A stretch of 64,000 nt of DNA from Acanthosoma haemorrhoidale (GCA_930367205.1 OV884011.1:47257754-47321753); one strand, 5' to 3'. Shown: positions 25,054-35,945, counted from the first letter of the stretch. Notes: a model not told the origin generated them from the sequence alone. Numbers and translations: made by a program.

Positions 25054-25113
25054 GGTTTGCACAACTACAGAAGAGTGCGGGACCATTCTCATCTCCCACA
25101 TCATGTATGCCAG
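25054..25113 (+). CDS. Possible 60-nt cassette exon (unidentified gene)
   Basis: A GC-balanced 60-nt block inside very AT-rich flanks. It is preceded by a pyrimidine-rich acceptor ending GCGATTTTCAG (AG at 25052-25053) and followed by a strong donor, CAG|GTACGG (GT at 25114). The length is exactly 20 codons and all three plus frames are open. The readings begin GLHNYRRVRDHSHLP, VCTTTEECGTILISH and FAQLQKSAGPFSSP. None is recognised, so phase and protein cannot be assigned. If real, it is a skippable exon of a gene whose other exons are outside the window. A (TA)n tract starts about 10 bases downstream. A chance arrangement or part of a decayed element remains possible. Confidence 0.3.
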
Positions 25114-25124
25114 GTACGGGGACA

Positions 25125-25143
25125 ATATATATATATATATATT
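25125..25143. repeat. (TA)n microsatellite
   Basis: A short dinucleotide run just downstream of the possible 60-nt exon. Confidence 0.85.
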
Positions 25144-25416
25144 TAAAATGCAGTGTATTTATCATATATAAAATTCTATTTAGGTAATGACTTTGGGCTA
25201 GTCTGTAGTGACAAAAAATAATGAAAAAATGATTGTAGGATAAACCTCTTCAAAGAAAAACCAAAAAGTAGATTAGTCATACATCAGAGTTACTTAGTCT
25301 TAAATTATATCCATTGAGTGTAATTAAGTTCAGGATCTATGAGTTATGATTCTATGTAATTAATTTGTATTAGGTTAATATAATTTTTAGCACCATCGTT
25401 AATTCTTTGAGCTAAA

Positions 25417-25825
25417 TTGCTCGACTGTATGTCAAACAAGGGCTACAAAGATACTATCTATGAAATTTCCTTAACCAGAATGTTGAGATCTTTAATTTTG
25501 CACACAACTCAACATAAACGTTCACTCGTGAGTTTTTATCAATGGGATAAGCAATATTGTCAAGGACATCGGATCGTCAAGCTGGCCATGTCGAAAGCGT
25601 CTAAATTTGATGCGGTCTATGATCTACGAAATGTAATTATCATCATTCAATTAATGGAGGAATACTCTCTGCGTTTGTTGAGCTACAAGAGAATGTTGTA
25701 AGAAGTTTGTTTATGAAGACAAAGATGCTCTTTATGTTGAATTTGAGAAACTCAATTTGGAGCCGGCTAAACAAATGGAGGGAATCTTTTTCACTAAAAG
25801 CACCAGTGAGCAATGTAATTAATAT
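25417..25825 (+). pseudogene. Unrecognised decayed coding fragment
   Basis: A frame from 25417 to 25701 reads with protein-like composition (SLVSFYQWDKQYCQGHRIV and KLAMSKASKFDAVYDLRN) and stops. After a frame change, the next 120 bases read KKFVYEDKDALYVEFEKLN and PAKQMEGIFFTKSTSEQ before a stop at about 25818. Two adjoining protein-like stretches in different frames suggest a frameshifted relic, perhaps of a transposable element. No catalytic motif or family can be named. Confidence 0.3.
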
Positions 25826-26699
25826 TTAATTGCCAAATGGCTCTAATTTCAACACTGTCTGTGTGTTCTTTGAAGGCAGTAGTAAAAATAATTTAAATCA
25901 TCTGAAATTTTAAAAGATAATTCAGCAACATCACGAATTACGCTGTAAACGTTTTGACAAATATATAATAATGTGAATTGTGCAAAAAATAAATTAATGT
26001 AAAAAAAGTCAGTCCAACCCAATTTTTTCTCTTTGACTTTAATACTTTCTAAAATCACATCCAAGAAGCTACTTTAGATTTGATGTATTGATTTTTTCAC
26101 ATTTTGAGGTGTCTCAATTTTCAAAGGCCTATTTATACTTCCAATATTACTCCTTTACCCTTATGTGAAATACTCATCTTTTTCTCAAAACATAATATTG
26201 ATTTACAGTATTTAGATTCTAGATAAACTAAATAAGATGTGAATAAATTCTGAAGGAACAAAATAAACTAAAATTGCACCTGGTACACTAAATTTTATAC
26301 AGCAAAATTAAGTTGTATAACTGAATAACAATGCGTTTATATAATGCAGGTATTTTGAAATTTGATGGTAGATAACTCATCTTGACTTGCTTGCTCTAAA
26401 TTGGGACTTTGACCTATAATTTAAAATATGAATGAATATCTGCTAAAATAAAGCCTTAATTACAGTGACTATATGTGTATGAGCAGAATGATTACAGGAG
26501 TATATATTAAATTAAGTAAGTCACAAATGATATAAGGTCGATTAAATGATAAAATTTTAAAAAAGAAAACAAATGTGAAAGAATAAATTAATTAGGAAAA
26601 CCGTCCCAACCCGAAATCGGTGAATCATGCTCCATAGGAAACAAAAATGCAAGAAAACACGGAACAATGGGGAGGAGTACGATCCTTGAAAATCGAGAA
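25826..26699. other. AT-rich stretch without recognised features
   Basis: AT-rich, with no convincing frame or repeat identified. Confidence 0.45.
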
Positions 26700-27085
26700 A
26701 TGTGCACTTGTGGCCTGTCTACGAACACACTAATTACTGGCTCGGAGAAAAGCCTCGGGATTTGAACCTAGGAGTACCGTTAGGAGATGGATACCAAACT
26801 CAAGTCCAACAGCGGTGGGTTGACGAAAGGAGCGAATGTGAAGTAAGAGATCTAACGGTGCGGAGCGGTCGGGGAGAGGGGAGCGAAACAGGGGTGGCCA
26901 AGATGGTTGTAAAGATGGCGGACTTTTGTTTATACCCCCACCACCAGGCTAATTGGCACTTGCATGCCACCAGCCCTGTGTTCTGCACTTGTACTTGGCT
27001 CGATATGAGCGAACGATACGGTCTGTCTGTCCGTATCTCTTGCATGATAACTTGGGCTCTTAGTAGCCGGTCATTTTGCACCTAA
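26700..27085. promoter_or_regulatory. GC-rich island with Pho/YY1-like motif
   Basis: A GC-rich block in AT-rich DNA, open on both strands in overlapping frames (127 codons plus, 93 codons minus), which points to composition rather than coding. It holds AAGATGGCGG at 26912-26921, which contains the GCCAT core of the YY1/Pleiohomeotic binding site on the minus strand. A related GCCAAGATGG lies 18 bases upstream. AAGATGGCGG elements are typical of animal core promoters and Polycomb response elements. Whether this one works in either way is inference. Confidence 0.35.
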
Positions 27086-28014
27086 ACTGCTTCATCAAGA
27101 AACTGTTGTCTTCCAATTATTTTTTTAATTATTTATAGCCAATAAAATTTGCTTACGTCAATCGTAAAGTAAATTGTATTTCAAAAATGTATATAAAGCG
27201 AAGAAAAAATATCGTAAGTTACTTAAGGGACTCGGCGTAAGTTTATTAAAATAGATATTTATTTATTTAAAGAAAACTAAAATACTTTGAATTTTTGAAT
27301 AAGAACAAAGCATTTTATCTTTTAAACCACCCCACTCTCTAAAAATGGTGTTTTCAACAATTGATAAAAAAAATTCAAATAGTTACAATATTGACAAAAT
27401 CATCCGAAATTGTCTCAAAAGGTATTGGAAGAAATAATTTCTACTGTTGGCTCTCAAAACTTGAATATTTCTCAAATTTGTTTTGCGCTATCTATCTCTA
27501 ATGTATTCCTTAGCCATGGAAAAACACTTGAGCACCCAGTTTTATAAACGGTTGTGTAAAAAATACTTCATAATATTATGAACCATCTCGACCACTGAAA
27601 ATCTCCTTGCAAAGTAATAAGAAAAAAATTAAACAGCAAAATATCCACCAAAATAAACTTGCTAATTTTGTATTCAAAAACTATACTTTTTTTTAGAATG
27701 AGTAATGTTGTGACAGATAGAAGTGTATCAGGTAAAAGAACAACTATTTTTTTTTCACATGCACATGTTCTGTTTAGCAAAAGGAGTTGTTAAATATAAC
27801 TTTAGTAGTTTCAGATTGATTGATACATTTTTTCATTTTTTACGACCGTTATCGTTAAACTCCAAGTATATTTATCACACAGTGATGATACATTTGTATT
27901 GCAAATTTTAATAAGACATTGTCAGGCATTAGTGAAACTTATTATAACCTTTAAATAACCCTAAGGAGTTATTTGTTAAGTATTCATATACTATAAATTG
28001 TAATAATTTTTTTT
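27086..28014. other. AT-rich stretch without recognised features
   Basis: AT-rich with chance frames (for example 27568-27780 minus and 27723-27911 plus, overlapping). Nothing was recognised. Confidence 0.45.
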
Positions 28015-28078
28015 TTCTTTCATAGCCCCTTTAAATTTCCAAATAATTTATATAATTATAGATAATTTGTTGATAGAT
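28015..28078. repeat. Dispersed repeat, pair with 30.89-30.95 kb
   Basis: Shares TTTCTTTCATAGCCCCTT, then AAATT(T/A)C and AATTATATAATTATAGAT with 30890-30946, in the same order and spacing. These look like two diverged copies of one AT-rich repeat of unknown class. Confidence 0.5.
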
Positions 28079-28404
28079 TGTATGTACTCCAATTAAGAGC
28101 TGAATGATAGGCTAATAATTATGAAAATAAATTAACTTTCCATCTGGGGATTTGAAACCAGAGCCCTTCTAATCATTCTTGGTTGAAACACAATTATTTT
28201 AAATTGCATTGCTTAACATTCATTTCAATCAAATTATCTCAACATAACAGAAGAGAAATTCTGTAAATATTGCAACAAAATTGTTGAACAAACCATCTTT
28301 TAAAAATGTTCGTAAAGCTGTATCTGTTATAGATGAAATATTTTTAAATTAAAAATTAGCTGAAATAATTCACATGCAACTCACAATTTTTGTCTTATTG
28401 CAAT

Positions 28405-28480
28405 ATATTAGTGTCCAATATACCCCTATATATCTATATATACCCCTGTATGTCCTATATACCCCAATATGTCTCTTGAA
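28405..28480. repeat. Imperfect short tandem repeat (TATACCCC-type)
   Basis: A loosely repeated TATACCCC(T/A)(A/G)TAT unit occurs three to four times (near 28418, 28439 and 28458), within a chance 82-codon frame. Confidence 0.55.
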
Positions 28481-30178
28481 TGACTCAAAACGTGTTTTTC
28501 TATTTCTCTACCGTTTTTTACATCAGAGGTTATACCATTGTCGTCGTCAGAAGAACAAAACTATTCAGCCCAGAAAAGAATCGATATTTCAAGAAATCGA
28601 TCAGTGTCTAAAGAATATCTAAGCAAGATCATTGAAGCACTTGATGTATATGTATTACGGTGTTGAAGAGTCAATAGACTTTCCTCTCTCATACCCGCAT
28701 CCTCAACAAAGTCAATGGGCAACGTGTTTTTGCCACTTCAACCATTCCCGTGCCTTCATTTTTTTCATTTTTTTTTCCTGTGGGCTCTCTTAAAACCTTT
28801 CGAGCTTGACTGTGCAAGTATTGGGTTCTTGCGGAAGTGTTTGTCTTAACTTTGTTGACTTCAGGCAACATAGTCATAACCACAACTTATGAATGGGAAT
28901 CCTTGACCACACTTTTAAACTAATTAAAATCTTGCTTCGCTAATTACGGACTTAATTATATTTTTTGAATGGACGTAAGCATGTCAAGTTAAACATTGGA
29001 AAAAAAAGTATAAGAAGTAAATAGAACGTGATAAAAATAATATATTTATAAAAAGTCAGAAGAAGGCAATTTCTTAAAAAATAATTTAACCAGCTACTCT
29101 AATGATCCTGGCCTAACTATTTTAGAAATTTTTACTCACAAGATTTTTTACATCAATTACGAAAAAAATTGCCCAGCCAGTCTGCATGTATATTCTACGA
29201 AATAATCTTATCGATCTGGGATTTTAAAAGTTTATTGCAAACGAATGTTGGTTTAAAAAAATAAAAGCAAAAATTATCGGACTCGTATCACTAACTTTGA
29301 TGAATTTTTAAGCCCTCGTTCAGATGCTACTTAATGTTTTACGTTCCATTTTTTACCATGCTTAAAGTAAATATTCTCTAAGTAATTCCAAAAAAATTTA
29401 GAGCGATTGAAACCCGACACGTTTTAATCCGCTTTTAATTATTTTTGTATTTATATTCATACCGATATGGTTAAATTAATTGAACTATTTTTAGTTTGAG
29501 AATAGTAGTTAGCAATATTGAGTATCATTCAGGTCAGAGTTGTTAAAACAATTATGACTGACTTTAGAGGAGTACACAAAAAGTTGAGTAAACGAGGCAT
29601 CACACGGTGGAACCTTGAACGGAAACGTGTTCAAAAGGCCTTGATTAGTAATGAGTAGTTAAATATAATTTATTGTATAACCGGGCTTGTAACATCAAAA
29701 GCCCTCCTCAAACACAGTTGACTAAACACGGCGCCCCAAAGCAATCTGCGCAACTATTGGCTGGAATAATGGTGACGAAATTAAATTATGTCAGCTAAAA
29801 CCAAATCAAATATAACGGATAGGATCCTTGAGGGAGATTCCCTCTTCATTCTATTCACAATATTTCCCCTTTTTTTTTTAAATATAATTGTTTAGGTTTC
29901 TGGTCCAAGTAACCAGGCGAACAAATAATTTAATTTATATTTGGTATAAAAATACTTACTAAAATTTAGAACAAGATACATAAATTTACATACTTAGGAG
30001 TACAATAACATAATACTTGATACAATACAATAAGACTTAATTTAATAAATAATTATCCAAGTAAGTTACTACATACCTCAGATTTATGACATGGTTTTTA
30101 TTTTTAAAAAGTTAGGTTTTCATGCAATATTGATTTAATCTATCTTACAGTAAAGTTACCCATTCGTTACAAAATTAA
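28481..30178. other. Mostly AT-rich, no recognised genes
   Basis: No convincing frames. A moderately GC-balanced patch at about 29660-29850 contains ACTATTGGCTGGAATAATGG, with an inverted CCAAT box near 29755. It is too weak to call. Confidence 0.4.
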
Positions 30179-30270
30179 TTCTTTATTTTCATAAAATTAC
30201 AATCTGCCTTATTAGCCAATAAGTAATTGTGATAAATGTTCTCATTCCTACCATACTTACAATAATTTAT
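30179..30270 (-). repeat. T1 repeat copy, minus strand
   Basis: The reverse complement of the T1 core: TTCTTTATTTTCATAAAATTAC, AATCTGCCTTATTAGCC, AATAAGTAATTGTGATAAATG, TCTCATTCCTACCATACTTAC. It is 5'-truncated relative to the copies at 50.9 and 56.8 kb. Confidence 0.75.
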
Positions 30271-30387
30271 TAATACAAATTATAATAACAATCTTTCGCA
30301 CAGCTCTGGTTTTGTATTCTTTGTATTGTCTTACAATCCAATGATACATTCAATTAAGTCTTATTGTATTTTTAAGTTCGCAATGTA

Positions 30388-30462
30388 ATTGTAGTCCTGA
30401 TGATGCTTGGTTAGGCAATTCATTTACTAGCGATGGTATATCAATATAAAAATATATTTTGG
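30388..30462 (+). repeat. T3 repeat copy
   Basis: The partner of 14727-14783: AGTCCTGATGATGCTTGG, TTAGGCAATTCA, then ATCAATATAAAAATATAT. Same orientation and order of words, with an extra spacer. Confidence 0.5.
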
Positions 30463-30889
30463 GAGACCCCAAGCTTTTTATTTTCTAATATTTATAAATA
30501 GAAACATACAAGTTCCTCTGAGTACTACTACTCCGAAGAATTAGATTACAATCAATTCAATTTCATTAAAAAACAAATTCAAGTACAATCGGAATTTGGG
30601 TTTGATTATGTTTATAGACATATTGAACCCAAGTCTAAAAAAGAGAATCACATGTGTTTGGTAAATAGTTCGGCTATTACTATGTTTCTATAAACTTTTA
30701 AAAATGTGATTTTAATTGCATTTTTTTAGTTTCAAAACCTCTTTATTATGACATATTTTGATTTGCAATGTTTAGATTCTAATTTACTAGATTTAATAAC
30801 TAAAATTACACTTGCTGCTACTATATTTTCTGAAGCTACGTTTTATGCAGTATATAAAGTTATATAGTTTACTAACGTATTTATTTATT

Positions 30890-30946
30890 TTTCTTTCATA
30901 GCCCCTTCAAAATTACAGATAATTATATATAATTATAGATCCTCAG
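30890..30946. repeat. Dispersed repeat, pair with 28.02-28.08 kb
   Basis: Carries TTTCTTTCATAGCCCCTTC, then ACAGATAATTATATATAAT and TATAGATCC. It is the diverged partner of 28015-28078. Confidence 0.5.
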
Positions 30947-31952
30947 GCGAATCTATTTACAAATTATTTTTGTATTTCCTGTGCCATCACTACATTATAT
31001 ACAGGTTTTGTTATTTTATAAAACTTATATAATGAATAAATAAGTATAATGATACACATTATACGTGACTGGACTAAACTGACTAATAAAGGTGATGGGG
31101 CTCACCTTTTTGATCAAACTTAAAACTAACTTACATACTAATTTTAAGGATAGTTTAAGAATTTTAACTAATTACTTTTGGTTACAAACTACGAGTAGAT
31201 GTTTCATGATCATTTAATATGTTTTTGAGAAACATACTGCAGTTTTGTAAGTCTTATTCGATATTGTTTCTCGGCTTTCTAAAGTCTTTTTTTCGATTAT
31301 ATATAATTAAAAAATACAATTATTTTGTAATTGATGTAAAAATAATGTTAGTTGTTAAAAAAACATGCTGACGCAACTGATCCTCATATGAACTGTTGTG
31401 TTTTTTTTAATTAATATTAACTAGTTTATTTTTTTCAAATATAATATTTCAACACCTAAACATCCAAATGAAAACGTAAAATTAAAATTAAAAGAAATGG
31501 TGAATAAACATGATTTAAAAACAATATCAAAACATATGTATAAATGATACAAAAAGAAGTTTGATGTTGCAACTTTACAACCGGCCCCAATGGCCAAAAT
31601 TATGTAAAGGTAATAAAAAAAAGTCCTAAATAAAACAACCCGGCTGGTCTAACAAATTTGTATAAATTAGTAATATTTGGAGAACAACAAAAACAAAAAA
31701 AAGGTACTGCCAGTGATAGCAGACGGTTCCTTAGACTGCAGAGGAAGCGTACATGGCGCCACACGACATATGTTAGCTGTCGATCGGGTGTGTTATGTTA
31801 TTGTAGCCAATTCTATCCCACGGCTTAGACCGGTCTCGAGCAGGGACTTGACATGACGCATGTCACACTAAGTAGTAACATTTTGGACCACTCTTTTTGA
31901 ATTTATGATTTGGACCTAAAATATACTTTCAAGGGAGAGGGCGGTTTGCTAT

Positions 31953-32295
31953 TCAATCCGTCCGAAGATTGAGTTGAGATCTTACACATTGTAAAACGAT
32001 CGTGACATTTTCCGAATCATAAATGAGCATCATTCTTATACAATTTTGAAAATTTCTTCGAAAAGAATAAGGGATACTTATTAACTGTGATTCGCTATTA
32101 GTTACACTACCGCTTATTCTCTTGTCTTTAAAGGTTTTGGGATGCCGTTTTAGGATCTGAGTGGGATGACAGGACAGCTGTGTCATCCGCAAAGGTTCCA
32201 GGGAGTTATTCGGAGTAAATAGGATATCAGAGGTATAGGTGTTATAGAGAGCAGGGACCCAGGACACTGCCCGGCGAAGTTGGAAAATTAAAAAA
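31953..32295 (-). pseudogene. Jockey-type non-LTR reverse transcriptase relic
   Basis: A fragment of the polymerase domain of a non-LTR retrotransposon ORF2, which copies element RNA at nicked target DNA. On the minus strand, one frame reads VPALYNTYTSDILFTPNNS (RT motif 4, usually a GSVLGPLLYxxYTSDI-like run). A second frame carries TFADDTAVLSSHSDPKTAS at about 32195-32140, so the FADD catalytic pair of motif 5 is intact. One frameshift separates the two motifs, and sequence beyond about 32130 degrades into weakly matching residues. The finger and palm motifs upstream and the endonuclease are missing. YTSDI plus FADDTA is typical of the jockey clade in arthropods. The copy is dead. Confidence 0.85.
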
Positions 32296-32639
32296 ATAAG
32301 TAAACTTTTACAGATAATTTTTTTTTATATGTTTGAAGCAGGTTACTTAATTGTACGAACACAATTTAGAAAAGTTAAGATGACGGCTTTGTAAGATAAT
32401 CCATCCTGCCCCTCTATTATTTAAGAGGTAAAATGTTATTTTATATATCTGGTTACACTTTACTAAAACAGATTCTACGAAATATCGGCTCTCGATATGA
32501 ATCTGAGAAAGAAACATAAAAACAACCTCCATCAAGTTAAAGGTGAGATAATTATGATGTGTTACCAAAGTATTTTACACTCTTCTTTATTACCAAGTGT
32601 AACAAATGCAATTATATTAACAATGAGGATATTATTTTC

Positions 32640-32995
32640 CTATTTAATGGCCTAAGTTTGAGTCCATAAGGGGAACAGTTAATAACATAGTATCCCTAAA
32701 ACGATCCACGATGACGATTGATTCTATCTTCCGCTTTCTCCAGGAGATAATGAGATAATTGTAAAGCCTGAAGCACAGCTGGAAGCCGTGGTCGTGGAAG
32801 GAGGGCGTTGATTGACGTCCTGGAGAGGACACGTAGCCTGGAGTATTGTCTGCTATCGGTAACCCGATCTCGGAGGGAACGTGTGAAACGTCACCAGCTC
32901 CTCGCCCGCCGGTCTCCACTTAATGCCATAACATGTGTAAATAGTACTCTGCTCTTTATCTGCGTCTTTCCTTCGGCTGTTGCTTTATCAGTTCT
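32640..32995. promoter_or_regulatory. GC-richer island, candidate regulatory element
   Basis: A GC-richer block, open in overlapping frames on both strands (91 codons minus, 71 codons plus). It contains GATTGACGTCC, a CRE-like TGACGTC core near 32812, and paired CGGTAACCCGATCTCGG. No family resemblance was found. It may be an island like the others or an old repeat. Confidence 0.25.
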
Positions 32996-32999
32996 TTCA

Positions 33000-33475
33000 C
33001 TACTACGCTATTGCAGTGAGTAAAACAGTAGATTCACTTCTAACTAAATATGAACACTGGTTAAAGCTCAGATAAAATAGTAGAACGGTTGTAAAATAAA
33101 AAGCTTTTTTAACTTCCAACCGGTGGTTCTAAAATCATTTTTTGCACTAAATGCCTTAATTTTTAGATCTTTGACTTTTTTCTTTTGTTGCCGTCTTTAA
33201 TGTGTAATTTACTGTAATATAGTGAATTAATCAGCTTATTTGGAGGTGTGAAATATATTTTCATAAATCGAAGTTTGAGATACCAATACTGATTTAGAAT
33301 AAAGCCTCTTTTATATATGTATATAAAATAATATTATGTGCTATAATTGGCAGTATTATTGCATGTAATCAAAATTCTCATAACTCTTTCTAACTAAACA
33401 AATAGTTTGGCCTTTCTGTATTTGTGTGCTCATCGACATATTATAAGTTAACGAAGTTATTTTTTAGAGGAGCAT
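33000..33475. other. AT-rich stretch without recognised features
   Basis: No open frame, RNA gene or repeat recognised. Confidence 0.45.
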
Positions 33476-33477
33476 GT

Positions 33478-33695
33478 GAGCTATGAGTGAATTCGGCCCA
33501 GGGGCCGCTTTGGTCAGGCAGGCGGGGGATCAAAAAACTTCTGCCCACTGGGCCCCCAAGGATCATTACCCCCGTCACCATGGAAACGGGGCTGGAAATT
33601 GTTTAACGACCAATCTGCCTTTGAGCGCTGAGCCGGAAGAAAATCTTCATTGGCTATAACCACGGGACAGGTTCGGCCTGAAACCATGGGAAAAT
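33478..33695. promoter_or_regulatory. GC-rich island with RFX X-box and CCAAT pair
   Basis: A compact GC-rich island. It contains GTCACCATGGAAAC at 33574-33587, a near-complete RFX X-box (consensus GTNNCCATRGNAAC-like imperfect palindrome). Facing CCAAT boxes lie at 33610-33614 and 33649-33653 (as ATTGG). X-box followed by CCAAT/Y-box is a known promoter layout for RFX plus NF-Y targets in animals. It has no open frame longer than its flanks and no TATA box. Regulatory function is inferred from motif content. Confidence 0.42.
33574..33587. promoter_or_regulatory. RFX X-box-like motif
   Basis: GTCACCATGGAAAC, an imperfect palindrome matching the two RFX half-sites around CCATGG. RFX factors bind such sites in promoters, including those of ciliary genes. 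Occupancy is unknown. Confidence 0.45.
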
Positions 33696-33747
33696 CATTT
33701 CTAGCTTGTTTTAGCTTTCAAAATCCACTGATTATAACATGTTCATA

Positions 33748-33828
33748 GGGATGTGGTGGTCAAGGCCATTCCGTTACAAGGAGAGCCTGGGTTTCAATCC
33801 ATTTGTAGGACAGTGATTTTTTTTCATT
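33748..33828 (+). repeat. tRNA-like element, possible SINE head
   Basis: A tRNA-like layout: an A-box-like GTGGTGGTCAAGGCC near 33752 and a B-box-like GGGTTTCAATCC at 33789-33800. The spacing is close to that of a tRNA gene, and a T8 run follows at about 33818 that could terminate Pol III. The anticodon stem and acceptor pairing do not fold into a convincing tRNA, so a tRNA-derived SINE or decayed tRNA copy is more likely than a functional gene. Confidence 0.4.
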
Positions 33829-33989
33829 CACTTGAAATTTTGAATATTGGAATTTCATAGTTTGCACTTTGCTATTCGTACTACCAAGCACTAGTCAAAT
33901 ACTAAAAAGAATCTTTGATGAGACGACAAATTTCAATGTATTGGTAATCTAGCAGTTTGGGTCTAAAATGCCCGCACTAAAGGTAGGGA

Positions 33990-34125
33990 AAATTTATGTA
34001 TGATTACTATTGATATTGAAAAAGCATTTGATACAATGTGGCACACTGAGCTCATCCACAAACTTATTGATTTTTCACCGTTCGTGATGCAATACATTAC
34101 TAGTATATGTATGGAATCAGATTAA
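33990..34125 (+). pseudogene. Non-LTR reverse transcriptase relic (motif 3)
   Basis: The plus frame reads ITIDIEKAFDTMWHTELIH, then KLIDFSPFVMQYI, before a stop at 34123. IDIEKAFDTMWH matches RT motif 3 of jockey-like non-LTR retrotransposons, including the first catalytic Asp. The flanking sequence does not extend into recognisable motif 4, so the copy is short and decayed. It lies about 160 bases downstream of the tRNA-like element, with no evidence that the two are linked. Confidence 0.85.
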
Positions 34126-35635
34126 GCCGTGAAATAAATTAGTAAATATCCAAATATTATAAATAATACATCTTTAAAATAAATAAAAGAAATAAATTAA
34201 GTCCAGTTGGGTTTTAATTAGTTTTAATGCTGTCCTATTGGAACTCATACACTTCTAATAGGGAAGTGTGATAAAATTCACTAATCACTGAACAACGTGA
34301 ATGTCAATCCAGCAATTTGTAGTCAAAATGCTCATAAACATTAAGGAAGCGTCGTGAAGACACCAAATATATTATATAAATACAACTAAATAAAAATGTA
34401 ATCTAGTGTTATAGAATTAAGAAAACATGTATGATGTGTGATAAACATATTTGATTGACTTTCTTTACAGTTGAGCGCAATGTTTTTGTGAGACCTGAAG
34501 GCAAATCATAAGTAAGGAGTCAGTTACAAAATCTGAAGGGGATTAATTATTTCATCTTCGAAAGACAGATACTCTTGGCTACTAATTAATTTATGAATGA
34601 CTACCAATTATATTCTGGAAACTTTTTTTTTTTTTTTATTCTTTTTCCTTTGAGCGAAGAGCTGAAGGGCTGGAGCCCTTGTCAGCCCCAAACAACCAAC
34701 CAACGACCCGAGATACTAGAAGCAGCCAAAGGACCGGAAGCCTTCCACTTTCGATCCTTATCCAGGTATACTTGAGGATAACCCTAATTATACCCATTGT
34801 TGTGGGAGAGCTGTCAAGCTAAAATAATCCTTTTCAATGAATTTCCATGGCCACTTTTTTTATAATCTGTAGTCACGTGCTATTTAAGAGTTCACAGTAG
34901 GCATTTTATATCATTTTGGTTTTTGGGAAGTAACGGTCGTAATATTCAAACTCGCTGTTGATTCATTTAAAAAAATATGAATAACTGTAAAAGTATCAGC
35001 CACTTATAGGGAGGGGGTACACTAAAATTACCCTTTTGTCATTTAAAACTTCTTGGAAAAATTGAATAAATGTTTCAATCATAGTATTGCTGTAGTGATC
35101 AAAAATATTTATGATCTTTAAATGCTATCAAACGAAACTTTTAGTGATATATGGTTTCCCCCTGGTTTTCTTAAAGTTACAATCTGGCTCTGAGTAAATA
35201 GAAGTTTTTCAACTCTGAAAAAATTTCATGTTTCCAATACTCCTATTCACTTCAGTATACCATTCATTATTTAATCGACTGCTCAAGCGAAAAAAGTAAA
35301 AATCTATAGAAAATTTAGCAGGAGTTACATATTTTCTCTATCTGAATCTGGACTTTCCAAGATTATGTCCTATTACTAACATCAGCCATGGGATGTAAAG
35401 AAAACTAAAAGCCAAGAGCACAATTTCAGAAAGTACAGCTAATTTATTTAACACTATTAATAAAAATGTCAAGCGTTAATTTAGCTAATTTAGTTAATTT
35501 CTGAGTTAGAATCCATTTTACTTCACAAACTATCATGAAATTGATAACCTGGTGTTTATTTCATGTCGATTAGACTGCACTATTTCAAATTGAAATATAC
35601 AAATAATTTCAGTTTGGAGAAAAATCTAATTTTTC
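34126..35635. other. AT-rich stretch without recognised genes
   Basis: Contains a T-run of 16 at about 34624, beside a short GC-balanced patch (34660-34770) with a 60-codon frame of no recognisable family. Nothing else was identified. Confidence 0.4.
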
Positions 35636-35639
35636 GGTG

Positions 35640-35945
35640 ACTGTGGAAAAAGTGCCTTATCCCCCTCCAGTATCTCGGACGGGTGAAAGGGAGCCTAATC
35701 CAGTTTGAGCCTGGATCCAGCGATTAGCCCGAGGCTGGTGGTCGATACCCGACTGCTGTATCTGTAATTTCCGCCGTTTGTGGCCTCCAGCACCTTAAAC
35801 CTCCCCCTGGAGAAAATTCTCTATCCAACTGAAGATTGACCTGTCTCCAACAGGTCCGAATTAAGCAGCTCTGACAGCACCCGCTCAGGATAAATTGACT
35901 TTTTTTTTCAATTGGTTATAAAAGGGAGTTTCTAATCTATTTCCC
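35640..35945. promoter_or_regulatory. GC-rich island, candidate regulatory element
   Basis: A GC-rich block with no open frame. It has GCCTAATCCAG near 35693, GCGATTAGCCCG near 35719, TGTCTCCAACAGGTCCG near 35842, and paired AGCCTGGATCC words. TAATCC/GATTAG cores recur as in other islands. Inferred regulatory. Confidence 0.38.

Noticed and set aside
26702..27085. Opposing 127- and 93-codon frames as a gene
   Set aside because: Both strands are open over the same bases, as expected in a GC-rich island. No recognisable motif in either.
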